DNA from: Flagellimonas alvinocaridis
Lineage (GTDB): Bacteria; Bacteroidota; Bacteroidia; Flavobacteriales; Flavobacteriaceae
DNA: 64,000 nt
Direction of reading: 5' to 3'
Assembly (NCBI RefSeq): GCF_004916895.1
Contig: NZ_SNTZ01000013.1
Location: 1 to 64,000, forward strand
Numbering within the stretch: the first letter of the stretch is position 1; each line of letters opens with the position of its first letter. Made by a program: the position numbers and the translations under genes. Below, one piece after another: positions 27,152-34,170 of the stretch. The notes under the pieces are model-generated. The model ran no database searches, had not been told where the DNA came from, and saw only the letters and a list, made by a program, of their open reading frames with translations.

Positions 27152-28058
27152 TTACATTTGTTTTATCTGTAATGAACTTCTTGATCATTTTGGATATTTC
27201 GGCTTTACTTGCATTCTCCTTTTCCAATTCATAAAAATGCATGAACATAGGTTTCTCATCTACCTTTTTCAACAAAGTCAAATCTCCCTTTCTATTGTAC
27301 ACCTTATCCCATGAAGCTCTTGCATTGGCCCAAAAATCTTTGTTCTTATCCCACCAATCTTGGGCAATCTTACACCTATCATTAGTAACTTTCTCATAAA
27401 TGTTCATTCCTTTTTCTTGGGCCAGTAATACATCTTCGGCACCCTCCTTTCGAATGATCTTGTCATTGTCTTGCTCATGTACCCATCCGTACGAAGTGAT
27501 TTCCTGTCGATTACCGCGCTTCATGACGTTGTAATCGCTCCTTTTGCTGTACTCTCTTCGTGGTAGGGGTGAGTCAGAGGCATTTTCCCAATAGTGCTTG
27601 CCATCATAATGTACCCATGTAGCCGAACCGGAATATCGGGGGCTGTCATCCACTTGGTACACTTTCTGCGTCCACTGCCCTTTCACGGCATCCGCAGGTA
27701 ATGTTGAAAAAGTCCAATTGTTGTCCTTGTCGTAGTGGAAGATCTCCTGGTTTTCGTACAACCAATCCTGTCTCCAGTGTTTGATTACCGTAGAATCATG
27801 AATAACCAACAAATGTTGAATGGATATCTTATCATTTTCATCAATAATGGGAAGGGCCAATTCCAACGCTTTGGCCGTATAATCCAATTTTTTCTCGTAA
27901 TCGATTTCAGGTGCGAAGGTCTCAGTATACTTAAATGTGATCTCGTAGCACCCGCACATATCCAATATGGCCTCTCGGTCCAATTCTTTCTTCTCTTGGG
28001 CCTTCAGAAGGGTAAAAACACCCATAAGGGCCATGGAAAGCAGCAATGATTTTTTCAT
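27135..28058 (-). CDS. DUF6607-family secreted protein
   Basis: A 307-residue protein with signal peptide (MKKSLLLSMALMGVFTLLKA) and an acidic, Trp/Tyr-rich body. A conserved segment near the start has MCGCYEITFKYTETF, and later WVHYDGKHYWEN and RREYSKRSDYNVMKRGNRQE with many charged residues. It matches the DUF6607 family. The function is not established, but the family is frequently seen beside TonB receptors and HmuY (recollection). It heads the leftward operon with the FMN-binding gene and is divergent from the receptor gene. Confidence 0.75.
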   Translation of the reverse strand: MKKSLLLSMALMGVFTLLKAQEKKELDREAILDMCGCYEITFKYTETFAPEIDYEKKLDYTAKALELALPIIDENDKISIQHLLVIHDSTVIKHWRQDWLYENQEIFHYDKDNNWTFSTLPADAVKGQWTQKVYQVDDSPRYSGSATWVHYDGKHYWENASDSPLPRREYSKRSDYNVMKRGNRQEITSYGWVHEQDNDKIIRKEGAEDVLLAQEKGMNIYEKVTNDRCKIAQDWWDKNKDFWANARASWDKVYNRKGDLTLLKKVDEKPMFMHFYELEKENASKAEISKMIKKFITDKTNVNAEGK

Positions 28059-28093
28059 AATAGTTTTCAGTTAGACGGTTAAAAATTGTGAAA

Positions 28094-28121
28094 CAAAAAT
28101 ATTAAACTTATTTAGATTCAA
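28094..28121 (-). promoter_or_regulatory. promoter of the DUF6607/FMN-binding operon
   Basis: On the minus strand TTG (28121-28119), a 17-bp spacer and TATTTTTG (28101-28094), a perfect TAnnTTTG -7. It lies 35 bases upstream of the DUF6607 ATG. Confidence 0.58.
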
Positions 28122-28173
28122 TAAAAATAAAATATATATTTGCGACAAATTTAAATATAATGAGTCTAAATAA
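28108..28173. promoter_or_regulatory. divergent control region of the haem/iron locus
   Basis: TTATTTAGA (28108-28116) and its exact inverse TCTAAATAA (28165-28173) flank the receptor promoter, and the first copy also lies in an imperfect palindrome, ATTTAGATT-C-AATAAAAAT. The half-sites overlap both promoters and the first codons of the receptor gene. This is the expected position of an iron-responsive repressor or AraC site; the identity of the binding protein is inference. Confidence 0.45.
28135..28142 (+). promoter_or_regulatory. -7 element of the TonB receptor/HmuY operon
   Basis: TATATTTG, a perfect TAnnTTTG, 17 bases before the receptor ATG. No TTG is seen at the -33 position; TTTAGA at 28111-28116 is the nearest candidate. 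Confidence 0.55.
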
Positions 28174-30301
28174 AAATAGGTTGTTCATTTATTTTTCATT
28201 TTTCTTCAGCGTGGGAATCTTGGCCCAAGAACCCGCTTCCGTGGAAAAAGACTCAATGGCCATGCAAAACCTCAATGAAGTCGTGGTCACCGGACAGATC
28301 AATAAGCAAAGTGTGGACAAATCTGTTTTTGAGGTCAAAGTGATCCCTCGGGAAACCTTGGACCGCTTGGCAGGCAATACCTTGGCCGATGTACTCAACC
28401 AATCCCTCAACATCAGCATACAGCCCAACCCCTCCTCTGGAAAGAGCAGTGTGGAACTGTTTGGGTTGGACGGGCAGTACTTTAAAATTTTGGTGGACAA
28501 TATCCCGCTGATCAATGACGAGGGACTGGGCAACAACACGGACCTTACCCAAATCAATCTGGATGACATTGAACAGGTTGAAATCGTGGAAGGGTCCATG
28601 GGCGTCCAATATGGCTCCAACGCCGTTTCGGGCATCATCAACATCATCACCAGAAAAGATTCCGACTACCAGTGGGAGATCACTCCGTATGTACAGGAAG
28701 AGACCATTGGCAATGAATATGGCTTTTTTGATCAAGGCAGGCACATTCAATCCTTAAAAGTGGGGCATCGGTTCTCGGACCAATGGTATGTGAACGGCAA
28801 TGTGACCCACAATGATTTTACCGGGCACCAGAACAACCGAGAGGGAGAGTTCCATGCCCTGAATGATGGCCGAAGGGGGTACGAATGGCTCCCCAAACTC
28901 CAATACTCAGGCAAGGGACTGGTAAGTTATACGGGGGACAATTTCCGTTCCTTCTATCGGATGGAGTACTTCAACGAACAGGTAGATCGCTATGATTCCG
29001 TGGTGCGGGAAAACTTCAACCCCTCTACCCAGACCAGCAACCCCACGGCTTCCGACGATATTTTTACGTCCCGACGGTTCTTTAACCACCTCAATGTTGC
29101 CGGGCAACTCTTCCAAAAAGTAAACTACGATATCTCCGCCTCCTACCAACAACAAAAACGGGATGTGGAACAATTTACCTATCGCATCAACAGCCGCGAA
29201 AAGTTTGATGTGGAATCGCAAGAATACGAATCCCGGAAAGGGTTCTACTCCCGCGGTACGTTCAGCAATTTCTTCACCTCCGAAAAAACAAGCCTTCAAC
29301 TGGGGTACGAACTGAGCAACATCAACGGGTATTCCTCTTCGGCCGCCATTGCTTTCAGTGGCAACAACATTGCACGCAGGTTGGAGTCCTATGATGCCTT
29401 TGCCACTGCCGAGTTTGCCTTGGGGGAGCGCTTTTCGTTCCGACCGGGCACACGGGCCATGTTCTCGTCCCAGTTCAAGACCCAAATGGCCCATTCGTTG
29501 AGTGCCAAATATGCCTTTCACAACGGATATCAGCTTCGGGCCGTGGTGGGAACATCGCCCCGTAACCCCAACTTTGATGAACTCTTCACTTATTTTGTGG
29601 ATGTCAACCACGATGTACAGGGCAATATCAACCTGGAACCGGAACGTGGGGTCTCCACCTTCCTGCACCTCAAAAAGAACTTTTTCCAAAAAGACCTAAA
29701 ATGGCGCCTGAGTTCCAAGATCTCGGCCTGGTACCTTACCGTGGACGACCGTATAGAGCTCACCATCGTCAATGAGACTCCCCTGGCCTTCCAGTACAAC
29801 AATATAGATGAATACCGCAACTGGGGTACTTCCTTTACCAACAAATTGGTCCATGGCGATTTTCAATTTGACCTGGGCCTTTCCCTCTCCGGCGAAAGCA
29901 AGGTGTTGAACAGCGAGGACTCCTTCAATGACGATTACCTCTACGCCCTGCAAGTGAGTTCCAACGTGGGCTATCAAATCCCCAAGATCAACACCACTTT
30001 CTCCCTGTTCTTCAAATACAATGGGCCCGAGTACCAGTTTGTATTGGACCCCGAACAGGACGACCCCACCTTTATGCGCTCCAAGCGGGAGGGCTATGGG
30101 TGGATGGACGCCTCCATCAAAAAAACCTTTATGGAAGACAAGCTCCAACTGACCCTTGGCGCCCGAAATCTACTGGACATCACCCGCATCAACACCTCAT
30201 CGGTGTCCGGAGGGGGCACGCATGCCACCGCCAATACGGGGCTGCTGTTGGGCTATGGCCGGTCCTATTTTGTAAAGCTTTTATACAACCTTAAAATTTA
30301 A
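28160..30301 (+). CDS. TonB-dependent receptor, haem/iron type
   Basis: A 713-residue outer-membrane receptor with signal peptide (residues 1-23), a TonB box-like segment (LNEVVVTG), a plug domain (about 45-165: LADVLNQSLNISIQ, LDGQYFKILVDNIP, IEQVEIVEGSMGVQYGSNAV, GIINIITRK) and a barrel ending in YFVKLLYNLKI. No carboxypeptidase-like domain is present, unlike the receptor at 13.3 kb. The next gene is an HmuY lipoprotein 22 bp downstream, so this is an HmuR-like receptor that probably takes haem or another iron compound delivered by HmuY. The base composition is more GC-rich than the flanks. Confidence 0.9.
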   Translation: MSLNKNRLFIYFSFFFSVGILAQEPASVEKDSMAMQNLNEVVVTGQINKQSVDKSVFEVKVIPRETLDRLAGNTLADVLNQSLNISIQPNPSSGKSSVELFGLDGQYFKILVDNIPLINDEGLGNNTDLTQINLDDIEQVEIVEGSMGVQYGSNAVSGIINIITRKDSDYQWEITPYVQEETIGNEYGFFDQGRHIQSLKVGHRFSDQWYVNGNVTHNDFTGHQNNREGEFHALNDGRRGYEWLPKLQYSGKGLVSYTGDNFRSFYRMEYFNEQVDRYDSVVRENFNPSTQTSNPTASDDIFTSRRFFNHLNVAGQLFQKVNYDISASYQQQKRDVEQFTYRINSREKFDVESQEYESRKGFYSRGTFSNFFTSEKTSLQLGYELSNINGYSSSAAIAFSGNNIARRLESYDAFATAEFALGERFSFRPGTRAMFSSQFKTQMAHSLSAKYAFHNGYQLRAVVGTSPRNPNFDELFTYFVDVNHDVQGNINLEPERGVSTFLHLKKNFFQKDLKWRLSSKISAWYLTVDDRIELTIVNETPLAFQYNNIDEYRNWGTSFTNKLVHGDFQFDLGLSLSGESKVLNSEDSFNDDYLYALQVSSNVGYQIPKINTTFSLFFKYNGPEYQFVLDPEQDDPTFMRSKREGYGWMDASIKKTFMEDKLQLTLGARNLLDITRINTSSVSGGGTHATANTGLLLGYGRSYFVKLLYNLKI

Positions 30302-30323
30302 TCTTAATCCAAAACCAATTTTT

Positions 30324-31742
30324 ATGAAAAATCATTTTCTATATGTAGCCGCATTGGCCGTAACGCTCTTCGGCACAAGTTGTAGCAGCGATGACGGTGG
30401 AGACTCCACCCCTGCGGAATTTGTGGTCGCCTTTCAAAACCCGTCCCTGAGCTTTGATACGGTGGACAGCGAAAAGCAGATCAACCTTGTATTTTCTACC
30501 ACGGCCCCCGAGGATGGGTCCGTTACCATTTCGTTCACCACCGAGAATACGGAATACGATACCGATTTCACCACCGAACCCGCCGCGGCTTCCGGCCAAC
30601 TGACCGTTGATTTTACGGGCGGCGCCACAGGAACGGCATTTACCTTCAACAAGTTGCAGGATGCCATTGAAGGCACCACCAAGGCCGTGAACTTTACCAT
30701 ATCCGCCGTAAGTGTTGCCGATGCCAAGATACAGGGAAACACCCAATTGGCCGTGAGCTTTACCGAAACGGCGGCCCCATCCGGGAGTGTATCCCCCGAA
30801 GTGGGCGGTCCCAATGAGGACAACCAAGTGTATGTGGACCTGAGCTCCCTGACCCAGACCAGTGCCAAACGCGATAGCTGGGACCTTGGGTTTTATAGCG
30901 GAAGTGACTTTAGGGTAGCCATCAACGGTTCCATTTATATGGCCGTGGCCGCTTTGGAGAGCACCGATATCGATGCCGTTACCGAAGCCGATGTGGAGAC
31001 CCTTCAGCCCCAAGTGGCCGTAGGTACTTTTGATGCCGCCAATACCGTCTATGTGGATGATGTTACCGGCAGCTTGGACGGAACCGCCATTGCCGCCATT
31101 TCGGAAACCGATGCCGATAACCCCGTATACTTGGTAAACCTCGGCTTTGCCGTGGGCACCACAGAACCAGAGGTCGGTAGCGAAGCCGTCAAAGGTGACG
31201 CCAGGGGATGGAAGAAAATACGCATCCTGCGCAGTGGGGAGGACTACATACTGCAATATGCCGATTTGGATGCCACTACTCATGAAGAGATGACCATTTC
31301 AAAAGCTGCGGGACATCACTTTACCTTCTTTAGTTTTGATACCGAAGAGGTGGTGGACGTACAGCCGCAAGCGGACCGTTGGGACATCAACTTTACCGTG
31401 TTCACCAATGAGATTGAAGGTTTTGGTTCTTACGGCTATGCCGATTTTATCACCACCAATAGCTTAAGCGGCGCATTGGCGTACCCAGTGGAAACCGCCA
31501 CAATAGCCTATGCCGATTTTGCCTTGGCCGATGTGGACGAGGCCTCTTTTGAGGACGACCAACGCGGTATTGGCAGCCAATGGAGAAACGGTGGAGGGCC
31601 CGGCACCCTGCCCTCTTTGAAGAACGATGTGTTCTTTGTGCTCAAGGATACCGACGGCAATCTGTACAAGATCAGGTTCACGGCGCTGACCAACGAAAGC
31701 GGCGTACGGGGCTACCCGGCCTTTGAGTTTGAACTCTTGTAG
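30324..31742 (+). CDS. HmuY-family lipoprotein
   Basis: A 472-residue lipoprotein: signal peptide with lipobox (GTSCSS, Cys20), a domain of Calx-beta type (about 30-150: VAFQNPSLSFDTVD, VTISFTTENTEY), and an HmuY domain (about 165-472) with VYVDLSSLTQTSAKRDSWDL, FYSGSDFRVAIN, a long central part with WKKIRILRSGEDYILQYA, DRWDINFTVFTNE and a final TDGNLYKIRFTAL. HmuY proteins capture haem at the cell surface and hand it to the partner TonB receptor. It follows the receptor in the same operon and precedes a terminator. Confidence 0.88.
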   Translation: MKNHFLYVAALAVTLFGTSCSSDDGGDSTPAEFVVAFQNPSLSFDTVDSEKQINLVFSTTAPEDGSVTISFTTENTEYDTDFTTEPAAASGQLTVDFTGGATGTAFTFNKLQDAIEGTTKAVNFTISAVSVADAKIQGNTQLAVSFTETAAPSGSVSPEVGGPNEDNQVYVDLSSLTQTSAKRDSWDLGFYSGSDFRVAINGSIYMAVAALESTDIDAVTEADVETLQPQVAVGTFDAANTVYVDDVTGSLDGTAIAAISETDADNPVYLVNLGFAVGTTEPEVGSEAVKGDARGWKKIRILRSGEDYILQYADLDATTHEEMTISKAAGHHFTFFSFDTEEVVDVQPQADRWDINFTVFTNEIEGFGSYGYADFITTNSLSGALAYPVETATIAYADFALADVDEASFEDDQRGIGSQWRNGGGPGTLPSLKNDVFFVLKDTDGNLYKIRFTALTNESGVRGYPAFEFELL

Positions 31743-32075
31743 CCGAACGATTTTTATTTGGATGCTCTGGGCTGGACCGTTGCCCCCTTTTGTTATCGTT
31801 TTCGAATGTAACGGTTTAGTTTTTGAGTTAGTTTGTGTGAAGGCCGGGGCAGGTAATCTGTCTCGGCTTTTGTTTTGGTGTTGCAGGAAAACCCTAGTTT
31901 TTTTAAGGTTTTGGTGCAATGCTAATTGACTGAAATACTGTATTTTGATGACTTAAACTTCCCCTCCCACAAGTCTTAGCGGAACATGCTTTATTTAAAA
32001 TAAAGATGACTGACCATGATTGGTTACCTACCCATTTGGGATGTATAGGAATGCATTTTATGCTGATATAAACAA
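31743..32075. other. intergenic region between HmuY and the accessory island
   Basis: Holds the terminator at 31842-31876 and otherwise no gene. The frames at 31464-31929 are shadows of HmuY or of the hairpin. The composition becomes AT-rich after 31900, marking the left flank of the island. Confidence 0.5.
31842..31876 (+). terminator. terminator of the receptor/HmuY operon
   Basis: GCCGGGGCAG, loop GTAAT and CTGTCTCGGC form a 10-bp stem with two G-T pairs, followed by TTTTGTTTT. It lies about 100 bases after the HmuY stop. Confidence 0.78.
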
Positions 32076-32083
32076 GTTGTGCA
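32076..32083 (+). other. left boundary of the cassette island (attC-type core)
   Basis: GTTGTGCA, the same core as the right ends of the palindrome at 32844-32979. It marks the probable recombination point from which the first cassette begins. No full palindrome is seen to its left, so this is either a degenerate site or the chromosomal insertion point. Confidence 0.4.
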
Positions 32084-32096
32084 TAATTAAAACTGA

Positions 32097-32837
32097 ATGA
32101 ATAAAACAGAATTTCTGAAAATAGCTGGGCAATACAGAAGTCAAAAGCAAAAACTTATAAATGATACTTTTTTATGGGTTTCAGTTTCAATTATCGCTAT
32201 GGAGACTATAGCTGAATCAGATGATTTCCTTAACATTAAAAAATTTGAAGTTCCTTCTCGAGTTAAAGGAAAAACTGTAAAAAGAAAACCCGAAGATTTA
32301 AAGAAGATAATAGGTTTGGCTGTTAATACGGATTTGTATCAATCAACATTTATATACATTGTAGCCCAATTTGAAGCATTTCTATCCGATATTATAAGCT
32401 TATGTCTAAAATATGACCAAAGAAAATTAAGAATGAATGTTTCTGGTGGTGCGAGTAATAAAAAAGTTGATATATCAGAAGTATTAAATTGTAAAACACA
32501 GGATAATATCATTGACCTAATAATTGACAAACAACTTGGAGACCTTTTTTACGCTGGACCAAAAAAACAAAGAGAATACATTGAAAAGGTCCTGAGTGTT
32601 GAACTTGAGGAAGTACAATGGCTTAATTGGTTTGAATATAAGGCTACTAGAGATTTATTAGTACATAATAGTGGGAAAATTAACTCAATATATCTTGAAA
32701 AAACCGGAGAAAAAGCTAGGGGAAAGTTAAACGAAAAAATTGAATTAAATAAAGAATATTTTGATGACGCATTGTCAAATATAAAATCGATGATTGGTAG
32801 AATTGACAAAGGAATTAGAAAATCAGTGAAAGATTAA
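32097..32837 (+). CDS. HEPN-domain protein (RiboL-PSP type), cassette gene
   Basis: A 246-residue, AT-rich gene product. A first helix bundle includes TFIYIVAQFEAFLSDIISL (about residues 84-103), typical of HEPN (RiboL-PSP) proteins, and the catalytic-type motif RDLLVHN at residues 185-191 gives Arg185-x4-His190 of the HEPN nuclease signature. The N-terminal 80 and C-terminal 40 residues are helical and basic. HEPN proteins of this class are usually RNases or tRNA-directed toxins in conflict systems, but no antitoxin partner is seen here. Its codon use is AT-rich, unlike the GC-richer genes upstream, fitting transfer. Confidence 0.72.
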   Translation: MNKTEFLKIAGQYRSQKQKLINDTFLWVSVSIIAMETIAESDDFLNIKKFEVPSRVKGKTVKRKPEDLKKIIGLAVNTDLYQSTFIYIVAQFEAFLSDIISLCLKYDQRKLRMNVSGGASNKKVDISEVLNCKTQDNIIDLIIDKQLGDLFYAGPKKQREYIEKVLSVELEEVQWLNWFEYKATRDLLVHNSGKINSIYLEKTGEKARGKLNEKIELNKEYFDDALSNIKSMIGRIDKGIRKSVKD

Positions 32838-32843
32838 TAACTA

Positions 32844-32979
32844 TGCACAACAATGGCTATAAGTAATGGCGCCGTTCTCGCCTACTTATGAAAATCCTCG
32901 CGGATTTTCAGCTTGGTGTGTACTTGCAAAGTTGAGTGCTAAACCACGCAGCTATTCATAGCCGAGCCGTTGTGGTGCA
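32844..32979 (+). repeat. attC-like palindrome between cassette genes
   Basis: A 136-bp element with inverted ends: TGCACAAC with GTTGTGGTGCA, and an inner pair GGCTAT (32855-32860) with ATAGCC (32958-32963 region), separated by 3 and 5 unequal bases. A central hairpin GAAAATCC-TCGC-GGATTTTC (32890-32909) is perfect. Two pairs of short arms, unequal spacers and a variable centre are the layout of integron attC sites. It directly follows the HEPN stop codon and ends within 10 bases of the next gene. The arm pattern occurs again, in part, at 33403. Confidence 0.55.
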
Positions 32980-32987
32980 TTAAGAAA

Positions 32988-33398
32988 ATGGACGAGAAAA
33001 TAGGAGCATATAAATCACCTGGAAAAATTCATGGATTTGACTTCATATTTGAAGGAGAAATCAGATTTGGACCGACTTACTATAAACTGAAGTTGGACGG
33101 GGAGTTGATTAAGGACAGAGTTTTTGGATTTGAATTTAAATGGCATCCTGAATCAAAATATTTGGCGTTACAAGAATGGCTGACAACTGACTACCAAAAA
33201 GGACCTATTACGGCTTTGACGATTGTTGATTTGAAAACAAGGAAGTTTGCAAAAATCTCAAAAGCCGAAAAAGGATTTATAAAACCACTAAAATTTCAAA
33301 ACGAATTGATAATTTTTGAAAAAGAGTATTTGGCATCAGGAAAAACGGTTGAATATGAAATCAACTATGAACAAATAAAGAATTGGGAAAAAGAATAA
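32988..33398 (+). CDS. hypothetical cassette protein
   Basis: A 136-residue protein of unknown type. It starts MDEKIGAYKSPGKIHGFDFI and consists of short beta strands with Lys/Glu-rich loops (FGFEFKWHPESKYLALQEW, ITALTIVDLKTRKFAKI), with no signal peptide or membrane segment. The strand pattern is like the WD/WG or propeller-type fragments seen in cassette genes but no family is recognised. The start at 32988 lies nine bases after the attC-like core; an upstream TTG frame would run through that core. AT-rich, as the neighbour. Confidence 0.5.
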   Translation: MDEKIGAYKSPGKIHGFDFIFEGEIRFGPTYYKLKLDGELIKDRVFGFEFKWHPESKYLALQEWLTTDYQKGPITALTIVDLKTRKFAKISKAEKGFIKPLKFQNELIIFEKEYLASGKTVEYEINYEQIKNWEKE

Positions 33399-33402
33399 AA
33401 AA

Positions 33403-33446
33403 AACACCACAACAATGGCCGTAAGTAATGGCACCATTCTCTCCTA
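33403..33446 (+). repeat. truncated second attC-like element
   Basis: The left part of the palindrome (CACAACAATGG, then GTAAGTAATGGC and TTCTC-TCCTAC) is repeated at 33408-33446 with few changes from 32846-32885. The central hairpin and right arm are absent, and the sequence continues directly into the coding region of the leftward gene. The array is therefore cut at this point. The stop codon of the leftward gene (33444-33446) lies inside the fragment. Confidence 0.55.
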
Positions 33447-33737
33447 CCCCTCCAAACACCCCAACAACTTTTTATAACACTCTTCCGCCACGGGCAACAA
33501 GGCTTCCCCTAAATAGGTAGTAGGGTACTGCGGTGCCTCGTCCAAAAAGGTGCCATACACTTCTGCAAAATCATCCATTTGGTGGGGCGGTACTTCCATG
33601 AGTCGGGCTACGATAGTGATCAGGTCCAAAGCGTACAATCCGCCATCGTCCAAACCCATATGGCGAAGGGTTTCGGTAAGTTGGCTATGTTTTAAATCTT
33701 GTTGGATCAGGAGAATGATGTGGGACTTGTCAAACAT
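33444..33737 (-). CDS. hypothetical protein truncated or fused at the attC fragment
   Basis: A 97-residue helical protein, MFDKSHIILLIQQDLKHSQL followed by a hydrophobic-amphipathic body and YPTTYLGEALLPVAEE. No family recognised. Its TAG stop falls inside the truncated attC-like fragment, so the native C-terminus may have been lost when the island inserted or decayed. It is divergent from the XRE regulator, with repeated TTACATT motifs between them. It may be a partner of that regulator. Confidence 0.5.
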   Translation of the reverse strand: MFDKSHIILLIQQDLKHSQLTETLRHMGLDDGGLYALDLITIVARLMEVPPHQMDDFAEVYGTFLDEAPQYPTTYLGEALLPVAEECYKKLLGCLEG

Positions 33738-33761
33738 ATTGATTAAAATTTTTGATGTTTA

Positions 33762-33817
33762 AATGTAAAACAAAATTACATTAATGCAAATTATATTTAC
33801 ATTTTAAATTACATTTA
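33762..33817. promoter_or_regulatory. TTACATT repeat operator between divergent genes
   Basis: AATGTAA (33762-33768), TTACATT (33776-33782), TTTACATTTT (33796-33805) and ATTACATTTA (33808-33817) are repeated copies of one motif, the first inverted. They lie in the gap between the leftward gene and the XRE regulator, upstream of both. This is a likely binding region for the XRE protein. Confidence 0.45.
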
Positions 33818-33860
33818 TGAAATGAAGGTTTTCACAAGTGCAAAGCATAATTGCATTTTG

Positions 33861-33868
33861 TACATTTG
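33861..33868 (+). promoter_or_regulatory. -7 element of the XRE regulator gene
   Basis: TACATTTG, a perfect TAnnTTTG, only five bases before the ATG at 33874. Transcription would begin at the start codon, so the mRNA is probably leaderless. No clear -33 TTG at the normal spacing. Confidence 0.5.
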
Positions 33869-33873
33869 GTTGG

Positions 33874-34080
33874 ATGAATGAGAAGTTCAACAGAATCAAA
33901 GAAATCTTGGTCAGGCAAGGTGTTAGCCAAAAAGACTTGGCATTACAACTTGACAAGAATGAACATACCGTCTCCAACTGGTGTATCAACAAATCTCAAC
34001 CTCATTTGAAAGATCTATTTAAAATCGCTGAGATTTTAGACGTGGACGTCCGGGAACTGTTGGTGCCTTCCAAAGAGTAA
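33874..34080 (+). CDS. XRE-family helix-turn-helix regulator
   Basis: A 68-residue DNA-binding protein with a single XRE/Cro-type domain: MNEKFNRIKEILVRQGVSQK, then LALQLDKNEHTVSNWCINK, and LFKIAEILDVDVRELLV. The start at 33874 gives the normal domain start, while the longer open frame from 33838 adds non-conserved residues and precedes the -7 element. Such small regulators often control a neighbouring module. The gene opposite it is the only nearby candidate. Confidence 0.85.
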   Translation: MNEKFNRIKEILVRQGVSQKDLALQLDKNEHTVSNWCINKSQPHLKDLFKIAEILDVDVRELLVPSKE

Positions 34081-34170
34081 TCCCAAAAGTTAATAAAATG
34101 CTAAAGCCTACCTATGCTGTAACGCATGGGGCAAAATCCCGTCTTGTAGGCAATCATCAAAAACCTAAAC

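Noticed and set aside
28907..29689. 260-residue minus-strand ORF under the TonB receptor
   Set aside because: Shadow of the receptor gene in a GC-richer region; no domain.
30339..31283. 314-residue minus-strand ORF under HmuY
   Set aside because: Antisense to a clear HmuY gene; composition (Gly-rich) follows from HmuY codon use.
32844..32979. REP-type palindrome like those near hemL
   Set aside because: The arms (ACAAC/GTTGT, GGCTAT/ATAGCC) and size differ from all three REP families here, and it lies at gene boundaries like attC.
32097..33398. Toxin-antitoxin pair
   Set aside because: The two genes are separated by a 136-bp palindrome and do not overlap. The second has no antitoxin features.
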